NCBI GenBank assembly: GCA_039090855.1
Contig: CM077011.1
Location: forward strand, 38,149,501 to 38,213,500
From: Macrothele yani
Taxonomy: Eukaryota; Arthropoda; Arachnida; Araneae; Macrothelidae
Reading direction: 5' to 3'
DNA length: 64,000 nucleotides
Part shown: positions 22,202 to 30,699 of the stretch, in pieces
How positions within the stretch are numbered: the stretch's first letter is position 1
Layout: every line of letters starts with the position of its first letter
The notes under the pieces: generated by a model
The model's input: only the letters and a program-made list of their open reading frames with translations
What the model was told of the DNA's origin: nothing
The model's database searches: none
Position numbers and translations under genes: made by a program

Positions 22202-22263
22202 AATTAAGTAGTAAATAGTAATACTGTACTCACTAGTACAGTATTACTATTTACTACTTAATT
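22202..22263. repeat. 62-bp palindrome
   Basis: Perfect inverted arms of about 29 bp (22202-22230 and 22235-22263) separated by CACT. The arms contain GTAGTAAATAGTAATACTGT. The same sequence, without inversion, ends the adjacent PLE-B fragment (CAGTATTACTATTTA near 22400). It probably marks a head-to-head junction of two such fragments. Confidence 0.85.
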
Positions 22264-22289
22264 AAAAAAAATACTACTTACTTTAAAAA

Positions 22290-22415
22290 AAAAAAAAAGT
22301 TTTTGTCTAACTTCCTTAAAAAAGCCATCTGGTTAATGTGCGAAAGCTTGGAAACGCTAATGTGTCTTCTTCCTACGCCAATAAATCGGATCACTAATAC
22401 AGTATTACTATTTAA
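22290..22415 (+). mobile_element. Penelope-like PLE-B fragment
   Basis: It matches one arm of the palindromic insertion at 13838-14116 (GTCTAACTTCCTTAAAAAAG, then CGAAAGCTTGGAAACGCTAA, then CCTACGCCAATAAATCGGAT). It has no coding part. Together with the palindrome and minisatellite just upstream it forms a 0.5-kb block of Penelope-like debris. Confidence 0.55.
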
Positions 22416-22535
22416 TACAGAGCGACTCTCAATTCATTTTAGCGAACTTAGGAACATTTTATGATGCTTGAACTTCAACCATATTTTATGATGAAAGAAA
22501 ATACCAACATTTACCACATTAAAAGGTTTATTATA

Positions 22536-23706
22536 CACTGAAGAGAAATTGAATTAGAGATACCTGTCTAGTAACGTGTAGCACAACCTTTCGCCCTGAT
22601 GACGGCGGCGATTCGTCTCGGCATGGACTCGACAAGACACCGGAAGCGTTGGGAAACCATACGCATACACGACCCCTGAACAAGCTCCCACAGTTCACGA
22701 AGATTTGATGGAGGGGGTCAGAGCCTAGAACATCTCTCTCGATGGCATCCCAAACTAGGTCACGTCGGTGGAGTGTTCATCCAACCATTCGGATACAATT
22801 CGGGAGCGATGGCACTGTTCATTGTCTTGTTGCAGGATGAGGTCCCCAATGGGATGTTGAAGACGCACAAACGGGAGCAAATGGTCATCCAGGATATCCC
22901 GGTAACGTTGACCTGTGAGGGACGATGTCACACGTACCAGGGATCCCATTTCAGTCAACGTAAACAGTCCCCAGACGAGAATGACCCCCACCAGCTTGAG
23001 GAGTACCCTGCTGGCAAGAAGGATCCATCGCTTCATGTGGTTTGCGCCGTATTCGTATCCTGCCATCCTCATGTACCAACGTGAATCTCGACTCATCAGT
23101 CCAGGCAACATTTTTCCACTTGTCTAGGATCCAGTGGCGATGTTCCCGCGCCCATGCTAATCTTTGCACCCTGTGATGTGTGGTCAGCAGCGGTGCCCTC
23201 GTGGGACGATGGCTTCTGTACCCCATAGTGAGGAGATGGTTCTGGATGGTGTGGCTGCTTACACGTTTTTGCGCACCAGCGTTTATTTGCCGAGTGATTT
23301 CTTGCACTGTGGCCAGTCTATCCGCTGTTACAATGCGAACTAGACGACGATGACCGCGCTCATCCACACGCTGGTGTCCACGGCAAATGGCCCTTGCATG
23401 GATGGTTTTACCGGATTCTATGTACTCACGGTGCACCCGTGACACAGTGGCTCGTGAAATGCTCAGTGCCTGCACGACTTCCGAGATAGAGTGACCCATT
23501 CGTCGGGCCCCAACAATTTGCCCACCATCAAATGCGCTTAAATCCTTCGTTTTACCCATACTGCGTCCGACTCTTACTAATTCGCGTTGCATCACTCCTT
23601 ATACTGTCGGATCGCTGCATACGTCATGTCGTTTCCGTTTACAGGGCCGCCCACAGCACCATATTTGCATAACGCCAGTTGTCTCTAATTCAATTATTCT
23701 TCAGTG
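22536..23706. mobile_element. Tc-D, Tc1 element with TIRs, nested in PLE-A
   Basis: Inverted ends CACTGAAGA..AATTGAATTAGAGA at the left match CACTGAAGAATAATTGAATT on the opposite strand at the right. It is flanked by TA at 22534-22535 and 23707-23708. Length is 1171 bp. It carries one transposase gene on the minus strand, now frameshifted. Confidence 0.9.
22569..23559 (-). pseudogene. Tc-D transposase, frameshifted
   Basis: A DD34E Tc1 transposase of about 330 residues. The start at 23559 (MGKTKDLSAF) is followed by a helix-turn-helix (HSISEVVQALSISRATVSRV) and a second DNA-binding half with a GRPR-like segment. The first Asp is in WTDESRFTLVHEDGR. A frameshift near 22960-23000 precedes ILVWGLFTLTEMGSLVRV, and the second Asp is in LQQDNEQCHRSRIV. 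A further break comes before the WDAIE block, and the C-terminus ends at 22569 with KGCATRY. The gene is inactive. The same start (MGKT-DLS) opens the partial Tc1 element at the window end. Confidence 0.9.
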
Positions 23707-23776
23707 TACATCGACTATAGTTTCGCAGAGCGATTGGCTCGGCATCATCAGAATGAATGGAGCGTAAACATTCAAA

Positions 23777-23968
23777 TCATTTGACATCATCAGAATTCTG
23801 ACGGCCACGGTTTTTCTTGAGTTGCTTCCACGCGCTTGAAAGAAATGGCATCGACGTCATCATGTCTTTGACAAGCCGTGAAGAGTTCCGGTGTATGTGG
23901 AAAGCTTCTAATACATTAAGCTTGATGGTCATCTTACGTTTATCAATAAGCGTAGCGTTTCCAAACAA
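23777..23968 (-). pseudogene. PLE-A protein C-terminus, inverted arm
   Basis: A 63-residue frame containing NATLIDKRKMTIKLN, then VLEAFHIHRNSSRL, then FLSSAWKQLKKNRGRQNSDD. The same peptide order occurs on the plus strand, split by Tc-C, at 24400-24468 and 26012-26150. It is the C-terminal tail downstream of the GIY-YIG domain in this Penelope family. Confidence 0.75.
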
Positions 23969-23985
23969 AAATAATTGAGGATTCC

Positions 23986-24468
23986 TTGCAGAAAGAGCTT
24001 GAGTTTCTTAAACGAATTGCAGTACACATAGAATATAGCCCTTCCGTTATAGACAAAACTGTCCAAAAATTTAGGAAACTGAAACCAGTCTGCTCGCTCA
24101 TGCCAATAGACTTCCCAATACGAGAGAATCGGGCGGTTGTCCCTTTTGCTCCTCAGACTTGCTTCGGAATTTCGAAAATTCTCAAAAGTTTAAATTTCAA
24201 AATCGTTTTTAAACCCATAAACAAGATAATTCTTTACGGATCAAAAGACTACGTCGAAGTTATAAATTCATGGGGAATTTATCAGATACGTTGTGAATGT
24301 GGATTTTCATATATAGAACAAACTTGAAGGAACACAAAGCTTTCGTACGGAACTGTGAACTGAAGAAGTCGTCTATAGCCCAACATTGTCACGAAAATAA
24401 CCATAAATATTTGTTTAGAAACGCTACGCTTATTGATAAACCGGACTCGACTATCAAGCTTAATAATA
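23986..24468 (+). pseudogene. Penelope-like protein fragment with GIY-YIG endonuclease domain
   Basis: Penelope proteins join a reverse transcriptase to a GIY-YIG endonuclease that nicks the target. Here only the linker and the endonuclease survive. The linker has VVPFAPQTCFGISKILKSLN, and the GIY-YIG core reads GIYQIRCECGFSYIEQT (Gly to Glu in the YIG part). After a frameshift near 24320 come LKEHKAFVRN, a Penelope-like SSIAQHCHENNHKYLF and NATLIDK. The reverse transcriptase is gone, as expected for a 5'-truncated copy. Tc-C interrupts the frame at 24469. The family assignment is confident; the copy is dead. Confidence 0.8.
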
Positions 24469-26009
24469 CACTGCTGGACAATTGCTAAGGACGGATCATA
24501 AACGGCTATATAGCGCATAATAAAGTAAGTGTGGTTGAATGCCAAGTGAAATAAAATAATGTCAGAATGCCAGGACATTACATGAAAGACAATTTATTGT
24601 GCTCTGAAATCCAGAAGGCTTTGGAACGTGTTCAAGGAACAAACAGGTCATTTTGTGCAGAATACGTAAACGTGAAAAAAATGCAATTACCGTCCGCAGG
24701 CGTTCCGGCGTAAGATGTCAATACGGAATATGGCCACCATGGAGGGCGATGCAAGATTCCACTCGTCGTGTCATGCTTTGCACAACATTAGCAAGCAGCT
24801 GTTGGGGTAATTTATCCCATTCCTCTGTCAGTGCACGGATGAGGGTGTCCTTGTTTATTGGAGGACATTGGCGACCAGCAAGACTCCTCCCCAAAGCATC
24901 CCACACATTTTCAATGGGATTCAGATCTGGAGAACGTGCTGGCCATACGAGGCGTTGAATATCCTTGCTCTCAAGACACTCCTGGACAGCGACTGTTCGA
25001 TGACATGTTGCGTTGTCGTCCATGAAAATGAATCTATCACCGACAGCACCACGGAACATGCGAACATGAGGTAGCAGAACATCATTAATGTATCGTTGGC
25101 CAGTCATAGTCTCAGTTGGAAGCACATAGAGGGACGTACGGCCATTGATCATGATGCCAGCCCATACCATGACACTACATGTCAGATATCGGTCCCTTTC
25201 CTGTATGTTTGCTGGACAATATGCAGTACCACTATCACGCCAGATCAGTTGTCGTCGACAATGAGACGATAGACTGTATCTACTCTCATCTGAGAAGAGG
25301 ACAGCAGACCAGTCGTTATCAGTCCAATTGCGATTGTGATGGCACCATTGCAAACGGGTGGTACGGTGACGTCTGGACAATGGGATGCACACAACAGGAC
25401 GGCGGGCGTATAGTCCTCCTTCATGCAAACATCTGGCGACAGTTTTTCGGGAGATCCGCTTGCCAGTAGCAACCATAAACTGATCTGCTACCTCACTAGC
25501 TGTGTTGCGCCGGTGTCTTTTTGTTGATAGCACTATGTACCGATCTTCTGCAGGTGTCGTACTGCGAACACGACCTCCCCCGTGACGTTTGCTACACTCT
25601 CCATTTGTTTGAAATGATTTCCAAAGCCTTGAAACAACACTGTGGCTGACGTCGAACTCCCTGGCAACATCTGTTATTTTTCGCCCTTGTTCAATCTTGC
25701 CAATAATACGGCCACGCGTAAAATCATCTAGGTGATGTCGGGAAGACATACTGAAAATTGCAAGTTCGTCAATTGATTCTTTCCCTTTCAACTTTGCGTT
25801 TGAACAACAACGGTCAATACGCGTCAGATCCTTTATATCTCTTATCAGCGCTATGACGTCACGAACAAGTTCGGCAATCCAAAATTTGCATACGCACAAC
25901 ACGTCTTACTGTATCCCGCACTTATGCTAATTTCCACATTTTCCTGCCTTCCATTTTATGGTTGCTATCGTTGCTATTGTCATCCGTCCTTAGCAATTGT
26001 CCGGCAGTG
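24469..26009. mobile_element. Tc-C copy 1, complete Tc1 element with intact transposase
   Basis: Inverted ends CACTGCTGGACAATTGCTAA, continuing GGACGGAT, at the left and CACTGCCGGACAATTGCTAA on the opposite strand at the right. It is flanked by TA at 24467-24468 and 26010-26011. At 1541 bp it is longer than the other Tc1 elements here. It interrupts the PLE-A coding region. A second copy is inverted relative to it at 46102-47640. Confidence 0.95.
24718..25749 (-). CDS. Tc-C transposase, DD34E, intact
   Basis: It catalyses cut-and-paste transposition of its element in the nucleus. I chose ATG at 25749 (MSSRHHLDDF) because that gives 343 residues, usual for Tc1; an upstream ATG at 25902 in the same frame would add 51 residues of poor quality. 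Residues 1-110 hold two helix-turn-helix subdomains (KITDVAREFDVSHSVVSRLW, then RISRKTVARCLH) with a GGGRVRS linker. The catalytic triad is in VLFSDESRYSL (about residue 152), IFMDDNATCH and SPDLNPIENVWDALG, all present. The frame is uninterrupted to the stop at 24718. With both ends intact this is the only potentially active transposon in the window. Activity is not shown. Confidence 0.9.
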   Translation of the reverse strand: MSSRHHLDDFTRGRIIGKIEQGRKITDVAREFDVSHSVVSRLWKSFQTNGECSKRHGGGRVRSTTPAEDRYIVLSTKRHRRNTASEVADQFMVATGKRISRKTVARCLHEGGLYARRPVVCIPLSRRHRTTRLQWCHHNRNWTDNDWSAVLFSDESRYSLSSHCRRQLIWRDSGTAYCPANIQERDRYLTCSVMVWAGIMINGRTSLYVLPTETMTGQRYINDVLLPHVRMFRGAVGDRFIFMDDNATCHRTVAVQECLESKDIQRLVWPARSPDLNPIENVWDALGRSLAGRQCPPINKDTLIRALTEEWDKLPQQLLANVVQSMTRRVESCIALHGGHIPY

Positions 26010-26011
26010 TA

Positions 26012-26151
26012 TATTAGAAGCTTGCCACATATACCGGAACTCGTCACGGTTTGCCAACGACATGACGTCGACCCCATTTCTTTCAAGCGCCAGGAAACAA
26101 GTCACCAAAAACCGTGACCGTCAGAACTCTGATGATGTCATAATGATTTGA
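26012..26151 (+). pseudogene. PLE-A protein C-terminus, after the Tc-C insertion
   Basis: It continues the Penelope protein after Tc-C: LEACHIYRNSSRFANDMTST, then FLSSARKQVTKNRDRQNSDD. The same tail is read from the inverted arm at 23777-23968. It is followed by the 3' region with CCTGATGATGCCGAGCC and AATAAACC. Confidence 0.7.
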
Positions 26152-26689
26152 ATGTTTACTCTCCATTCGTCCTGATGATGCCGAGCCAATCGCTTTGCAA
26201 AACTATAGTCGATATATAATAAACCTTTTATTGTGGTAAACGTTGGTATTTTCTTTCTATCTCAACACCACAAGTCTGTAGTCACAATATATTTTATGAT
26301 GTGCGACAAAAAGCATTTAGTTCGGTAATTCCCCGTTCTGTGTCGTATTGAACACACAATGCGGTAATTGTTTTAAACGAAACTGATGCTGGAAAAAATG
26401 CTTCCTTTAAAAGATACTGTATATTGGTTTGGAAAAGAAAGTAATGTCTGTAAATGCAATGCAACAGAAAAGTGCTAATCACCGTACTGTACATACAACC
26501 AGGGGTTGCGCTGGCTTTTCTAAAGTTTTCGCCAATTTAGTCGCCAAATACAATTTGTTTTCGCCAAAATGTTATAACACTATGAAAAGGTAATCGCCAA
26601 AGCTTTTTTTTCCATCGCCAAAACGATTTCTTTTTCGCAAATTGCGAAGATGGCGATCGGCAGCACGACCCCTGCATACAAGTACAAAT

Positions 26690-27120
26690 CAGCCCAAAAT
26701 ATAGTCTCCATCGTTTGCCACGAACTGTTGCCATCGTCTGGACAGCTGTTGGATATCGTCCCTGTAGAATTGTGGCGGCTTGGACGCAAAGGAGTGAGTA
26801 GGTGAGCGTTCGACATCGTCCCGGTTGAAGAAATGCTGCAACGACCGGGAAAGGTAGTAGTCGCTTGAGGACACTGTCCGGGGAATAGGCTGAGTGCGGT
26901 AGCAGTTCCCAGCCCAGTTCCTGATCTTGTGAGAGGTCACGCGTGCAATGTGAGGTGTCGCTCCATCCTGCTGTAGGAGGACTCCCTTGCGGTTCAGCAG
27001 TGCTGGTCGTTTCGACGTGACCAACGAGTGCAGATCATCGAGCTGTTGGTAGTACACATTGGTGGTGATAGTGGTGGTGTCCGGCAGCAGCTCAAAACAC
27101 AATACACCCCGCATATCCCA
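26690..27120 (-). pseudogene. mariner (DD34D) transposase, C-terminal remnant
   Basis: On the minus strand it reads MRGVLCFELLPDTTTITTNV, YYQQL, LLQQDGATPHIARVTSHKI (second catalytic Asp), SDYYLSRSLQHFF and FYRDDIQQLSRRWQQFVAND. This is the usual order of the C-terminal half of mariner/SETMAR-like transposases. The third-acid block PPYSPDLAPSDYHLF is distorted to PIPRTVSSSDYYLS by small indels. The N-terminal half and inverted ends are absent. Confidence 0.8.
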
Positions 27121-27371
27121 CTAAAATCAAGCTAATATGAGACTGTATCTCACCATGTTGCATTACTTGGTATGTTATCATTTGCCCCTGCAGGACCTGA
27201 GAAGTCGAATTATCGCTATAATAATTATCTAAACAGACTTGGTGACTACATGGAAAAGTAATGCTGATACGAGACTGTACCTCACCATGATGCGATACTT
27301 GTTGTGTTGCTTTTTTATTTAAATAAAAAATTGGGAACGCTACCTATTGATGCTGTGAATCTTTCCCGACA

Positions 27372-27990
27372 GTTACAAAGTAAATCCCTAGTAAAAAATA
27401 TCGATGTTACGAAAATGGGTAACGTAAGAGGTCAAAATCTCGTTACGCATGCTGTCCCATGAAGTGGCGCATAAATTACCTTAGTTTAGAGTCGGTATTT
27501 GCCCTTCGGATGACCTACAGACGAAGAGTCTCGCGCCTGGCGGCCCATCCCTGATGCTTGTGCCGGCGAAAGGGCGGCGTTTGGCGGCCTCAGGCGAGAG
27601 GTGCACGTGCCTGCCGTTCGGGAGTGCAACAGCGGAGCAGTGTGCGCCATTTTCAATTTCGCGCTTAGTCACGCAACGGAAGAAGATGGCGGCCAACATG
27701 GCAGACTTCTGGTTAGCTGTTTACTGTTTTAAAAGCTCTCTAGGAATTTCTCAGTGGATTTTTGTCGATTTTTTTAATGCTATGCATTTTCCCGACATTA
27801 GTAAAGTATGAAAGAAAAACGGGATTACGCCATATAATACAAATTTTGAAGATGACAATCCGATTTAAGTAGTAAAGTAAATCCCAAGTAAAAATTTCGA
27901 TGTAGCGAAAATGGGTAACAGAAGTAGTCATAACCATTGTTTAAATCTGTTTTTTTAATGCTTTCCCACAAAGTGACTTAATTTCATTGT
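27372..27990. repeat. two diverged direct copies flanking a CpG-rich patch
   Basis: About 27376-27470 (AAGTAAATCCCTAGTAAAAA, then CGATGTTACGAAAATGGGTA) matches about 27872-27985 (AAGTAAATCCCAAGTAAAAA, then CGATGTAGCGAAAATGGGTA). The GC-rich block 27490-27720 lies between them. The part at about 27815-27865 is also an inverse match to the target that PLE-B entered at 13.8 kb. Confidence 0.6.
27490..27720. promoter_or_regulatory. CpG-rich patch with an AAGATGGCGGC motif
   Basis: This 230-bp block is much richer in GC and CpG than its neighbours. It contains GAAGATGGCGGCCAACATGG at about 27685, which matches the YY1-type AAGATGGCGGC motif found at start sites of many animal genes. An open frame (MAANMADFW onward) begins there, but I recognise no protein and see no clear exon structure. 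It might be a promoter with a first exon, or a GC-rich repeat. Confidence 0.3.
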
Positions 27991-28404
27991 TACTCAAGAA
28001 TATAATATTTTACTAAATTATTGCTGAACATCATTTCGTCACGTTTTGCATAAACGTAAGAATATTTCATTGGGATCTGCACAAATTACGAGAACCTGAT
28101 GCTAAATGTGGTAAAAGCCATCACAAAAATGCTTTCGATGCTATGAAAATGATGCGTCGTAGCGATATTCGTTTCCTTCCGACCCATCCACCCAGAGTGA
28201 TTACCTGCTATTGACGAGAGCTTTAAAATGATACATATCCCCATGGAGGTAAGCTGTAGATATCCTAGACCCAAAGTTACCAGTCTCACTCCTAATACAC
28301 TTGAGATTCATGGGCGCCTGCAGGAAATTTTTCAAGGGGGGTCAAGTGTAATTAATTAAGGTTTGGCTAATATGTAGAAAAAGGTAATTTGTAAATGAAA
28401 GTTT

Positions 28405-28480
28405 AATACTATTATTATTATTATTACTACTTACTTACTAACTAGAACACTACTACTACTACTATTATTATTATTATTAA
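28405..28480. repeat. (ATT)n/(ACT)n microsatellites
   Basis: Runs of ATT, CTTA and ACT units. Simple repeat with no coding potential. Confidence 0.9.
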
Positions 28481-28835
28481 TTGATGCTGCTCTTGAAGAA
28501 AGTGTATGTTAGTTATAGGGATCTTTTATCATGTACATTGGTAACTGTTTTCAAAATAATGAACAGTGTCAAGCAGGGCCACGCCAAGCCTTTTTTTAAG
28601 TTCAGCACACACCACCCTGAGCGGAACTTGTTTGGGCGTACTACCTTACGGTTTGCTAGGTTTTCACGTTATCGTTTTCCAATTCCAAATTTCCAATAAA
28701 GTTGGGATATTAAATGAAACGCCCCAAACTCCATCTTTCCTTGTGGTCCAGTTATGTGAGTGTAAAAAAAAAAAAAGTAATAAATAAAATAAAATAAAAC
28801 AAAGGGAAAAAAATTCTACAGGGGGTCAAGTGATA

Positions 28836-28895
28836 CATGGGCACCTACGGGGGAGAGACCCCTGTGCCTCTCCCCCCCCCCCGTAGGTGCCCATG
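28836..28895. repeat. near-perfect hairpin, ATGGGCACCTACGGGGG arms
   Basis: CATGGGCACCTACGGGGGAG is followed after a short loop by its inverse ending CCGTAGGTGCCCATG, with a C run as the only irregularity. The preceding GGGGGTCAAGTG also occurs near 28334, where the motif is ATGGGCGCCTGCAGG. A head-to-head junction of a short repeat is the likely origin. Confidence 0.8.
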
Positions 28896-29067
28896 TTGCG
28901 ATTCAGCATTTCTTTCTATCTTGAGCTCAGATTTTACCTTGCGCATGCGCAGATGGACTCCCGTAGATACATCACATCTCATCGGTGTCGTTTCTTACCT
29001 TCGTCTAAATCTGACTATAATAATAATAAATACTATTTTTGAAAAACTAAACAGGCGAAATACTATT

Positions 29068-29286
29068 TTTTTTTTTTTGATTGGTGGTTTAAAGGCCACC
29101 ATGAGCAACTCAATGGGCTGTAAGCAGTCGTCCGTCCCTAATTTAGGGCGACTGATTCCAGGGAAGGGAGAGAACCAGTGCCGTAAGACAAACACAACAT
29201 CCACGCCTCACCGGGATTCGAACCCGGTCCCCTTACGGACGAATGAGCAGAAGCCTTCGCTTAGACAACTGCGCCACCGGGACGGC
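29068..29286 (-). mobile_element. tRNA-derived SINE, complete, with target duplication
   Basis: This is the same SINE as at 7480-7713 on the other strand: T run, body, B-box (GGGATTCGAACCCGG) and a GGCGCAGTTGTCTAAGCG head. Near-identical 12-bp flanks CGAAATACTATT (29056-29067) and CGAAATGCTATT (29287-29298) are its target duplication, with one later mutation. Confidence 0.88.
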
Positions 29287-29639
29287 CGAAATGCTATTGC
29301 CGCAGCCATAGTTTAGTAAATATTTACTTTTATGACTCGCATATCTTCTTTCATTGGTTTTACGAAAATAACATCCATTAAGCTACCTGCCTAACTACTG
29401 TTCAATGTCAGGAATTAGTAAACCTCATTGTTCGTTGTTATGATTTAATTCCACATAATAATATGTACCGGACTGTGGCTCGGTGTGGTCGTGAGTGACG
29501 CGAATAAGAGCAATATGCTGTACGTAAATAAATGTATACTCTCGAATTACTCGTTTTATTTCACGCTAACAAAGATCTTGGCATGCCACAGATACATAGC
29601 ATAAATGACCTACAAAAAGTACAGGCTACTCTGTCGAAT

Positions 29640-30660
29640 TTTTTACGCTTTCCGCCCATAGGTTGAAGAGGGGTATATGCTCCAGCTCTGTCCGTCCGCA
29701 CGATAACTCGCATAAAAATGGTTCGATTTCAATGAAATTTTAATATGTGGTACGGAATATCCTGGGGACGAACCCTAGTGCAAATGGACGAAATGGGGTC
29801 AAAGGTCAGGACATAAGAGTGGGATGCCTTCTATTGCCCTTATGCGTCATAACTCGCGTAAAAATGGTTCGACTTCAATCACATTTTAGTATGTGGTAGG
29901 GGACCACCTGGGGACAAACCCTATTGGAAATGGACGAAATGGGGTCAAAAGTCAAGACATAGGAGAGCGATGCATTTCATTACCCTTATGCGTTATAACT
30001 TGCGTAAATATGGTTCAATTTCGATTAAATTTTAGTATGTGGTAAGGGACCATATAGGGACGAATCCTTTTGAAAATGGGTGAAATGGGGGTCAAAGGTC
30101 AGGACATAGGAGCGGAATCCATTCCATAGCCCTTATGCGTCATAACTTGCGTAAAAATGGTTCGATTTCGATGAAATTATAGTATGTGGTAAGGGACCAT
30201 CTGGGAACAAACCCTATTGAAAAGGGGTGAAAGGTCAGGACATAGGAGCGGGATCCCTTCCTTCGCTCTTATGCGCTATAACTTATGTAAAAATGCGTCG
30301 ATTTCGATGAAATTTTAGTATCTAGTAAGGGACCATCTGAGGATGAACCCTATTGGAAATGGGTTAAATGGGGTCAAAGGTCAGAACATCGGAGCGGGAG
30401 CCATTCCATCGCCCTTATGCGTTATAACTTACGTAAAAATGCTTCGATTGAGACAAAACTTTATCATGTTTTTCCGGAAGTATACTTGACCGGTTCTGTT
30501 GAATATCATCGAAATGGGGTCAAAGGTCAGGTCATAGGAGCCAGATTTATTTTACAGCCATTATCCTCATAACTTGAGTAATAACTTAAGCAATGATTTC
30601 TGTTATGTTGGAAAGCGTATCATAATCAATGCATTGCATAACTTGTCTTAATTACCTTCT
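29640..30660. mobile_element. satellite-carrying repeat element, copy 2
   Basis: It has the same start (TTTTTTACGCTTTCC, CCCATAGGTTGAAG, GTCCGTCCG) and end (TATGTTGGAAAGCGTATCAT, AATGCATTGCAT) as the copy at 19.0 kb. Between them are about six ~146-bp units (TAACTCGCGTAAAAATGGTT, then GGGACCA-CTGGGGACGAACC, then GGGTCAAAGGTCAGGACATA). Unit starts are near 29702, 29848, 29994, 30141, 30286, 30422 and 30563. There is no coding sequence. Confidence 0.75.
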
Positions 30661-30699
30661 CATTTTTATGTATTCTGGGGTATAGTTGTACGTTCTACT

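Larger units (their letters stand above)
22494..26288 (+). mobile_element. Penelope-like element PLE-A with inverted 5' arm and two nested Tc1 elements
   Basis: The main part reads on the plus strand from about 23976 to 26288 and encodes the end of a Penelope protein. Its 3' part also occurs inverted upstream (22494-23975), so the two are head to head. ATATTTTATGATG flanks the whole at 22481-22493 and 26289-26301 (13 bp, the same size as for PLE-B). Tc-D (22536-23706) lies in the inverted arm and Tc-C (24469-26009) in the main part; both have TA duplications. Without them PLE-A is about 1.1 kb and 5'-truncated. Inverted and truncated layouts are established for Penelope elements. Confidence 0.8.
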
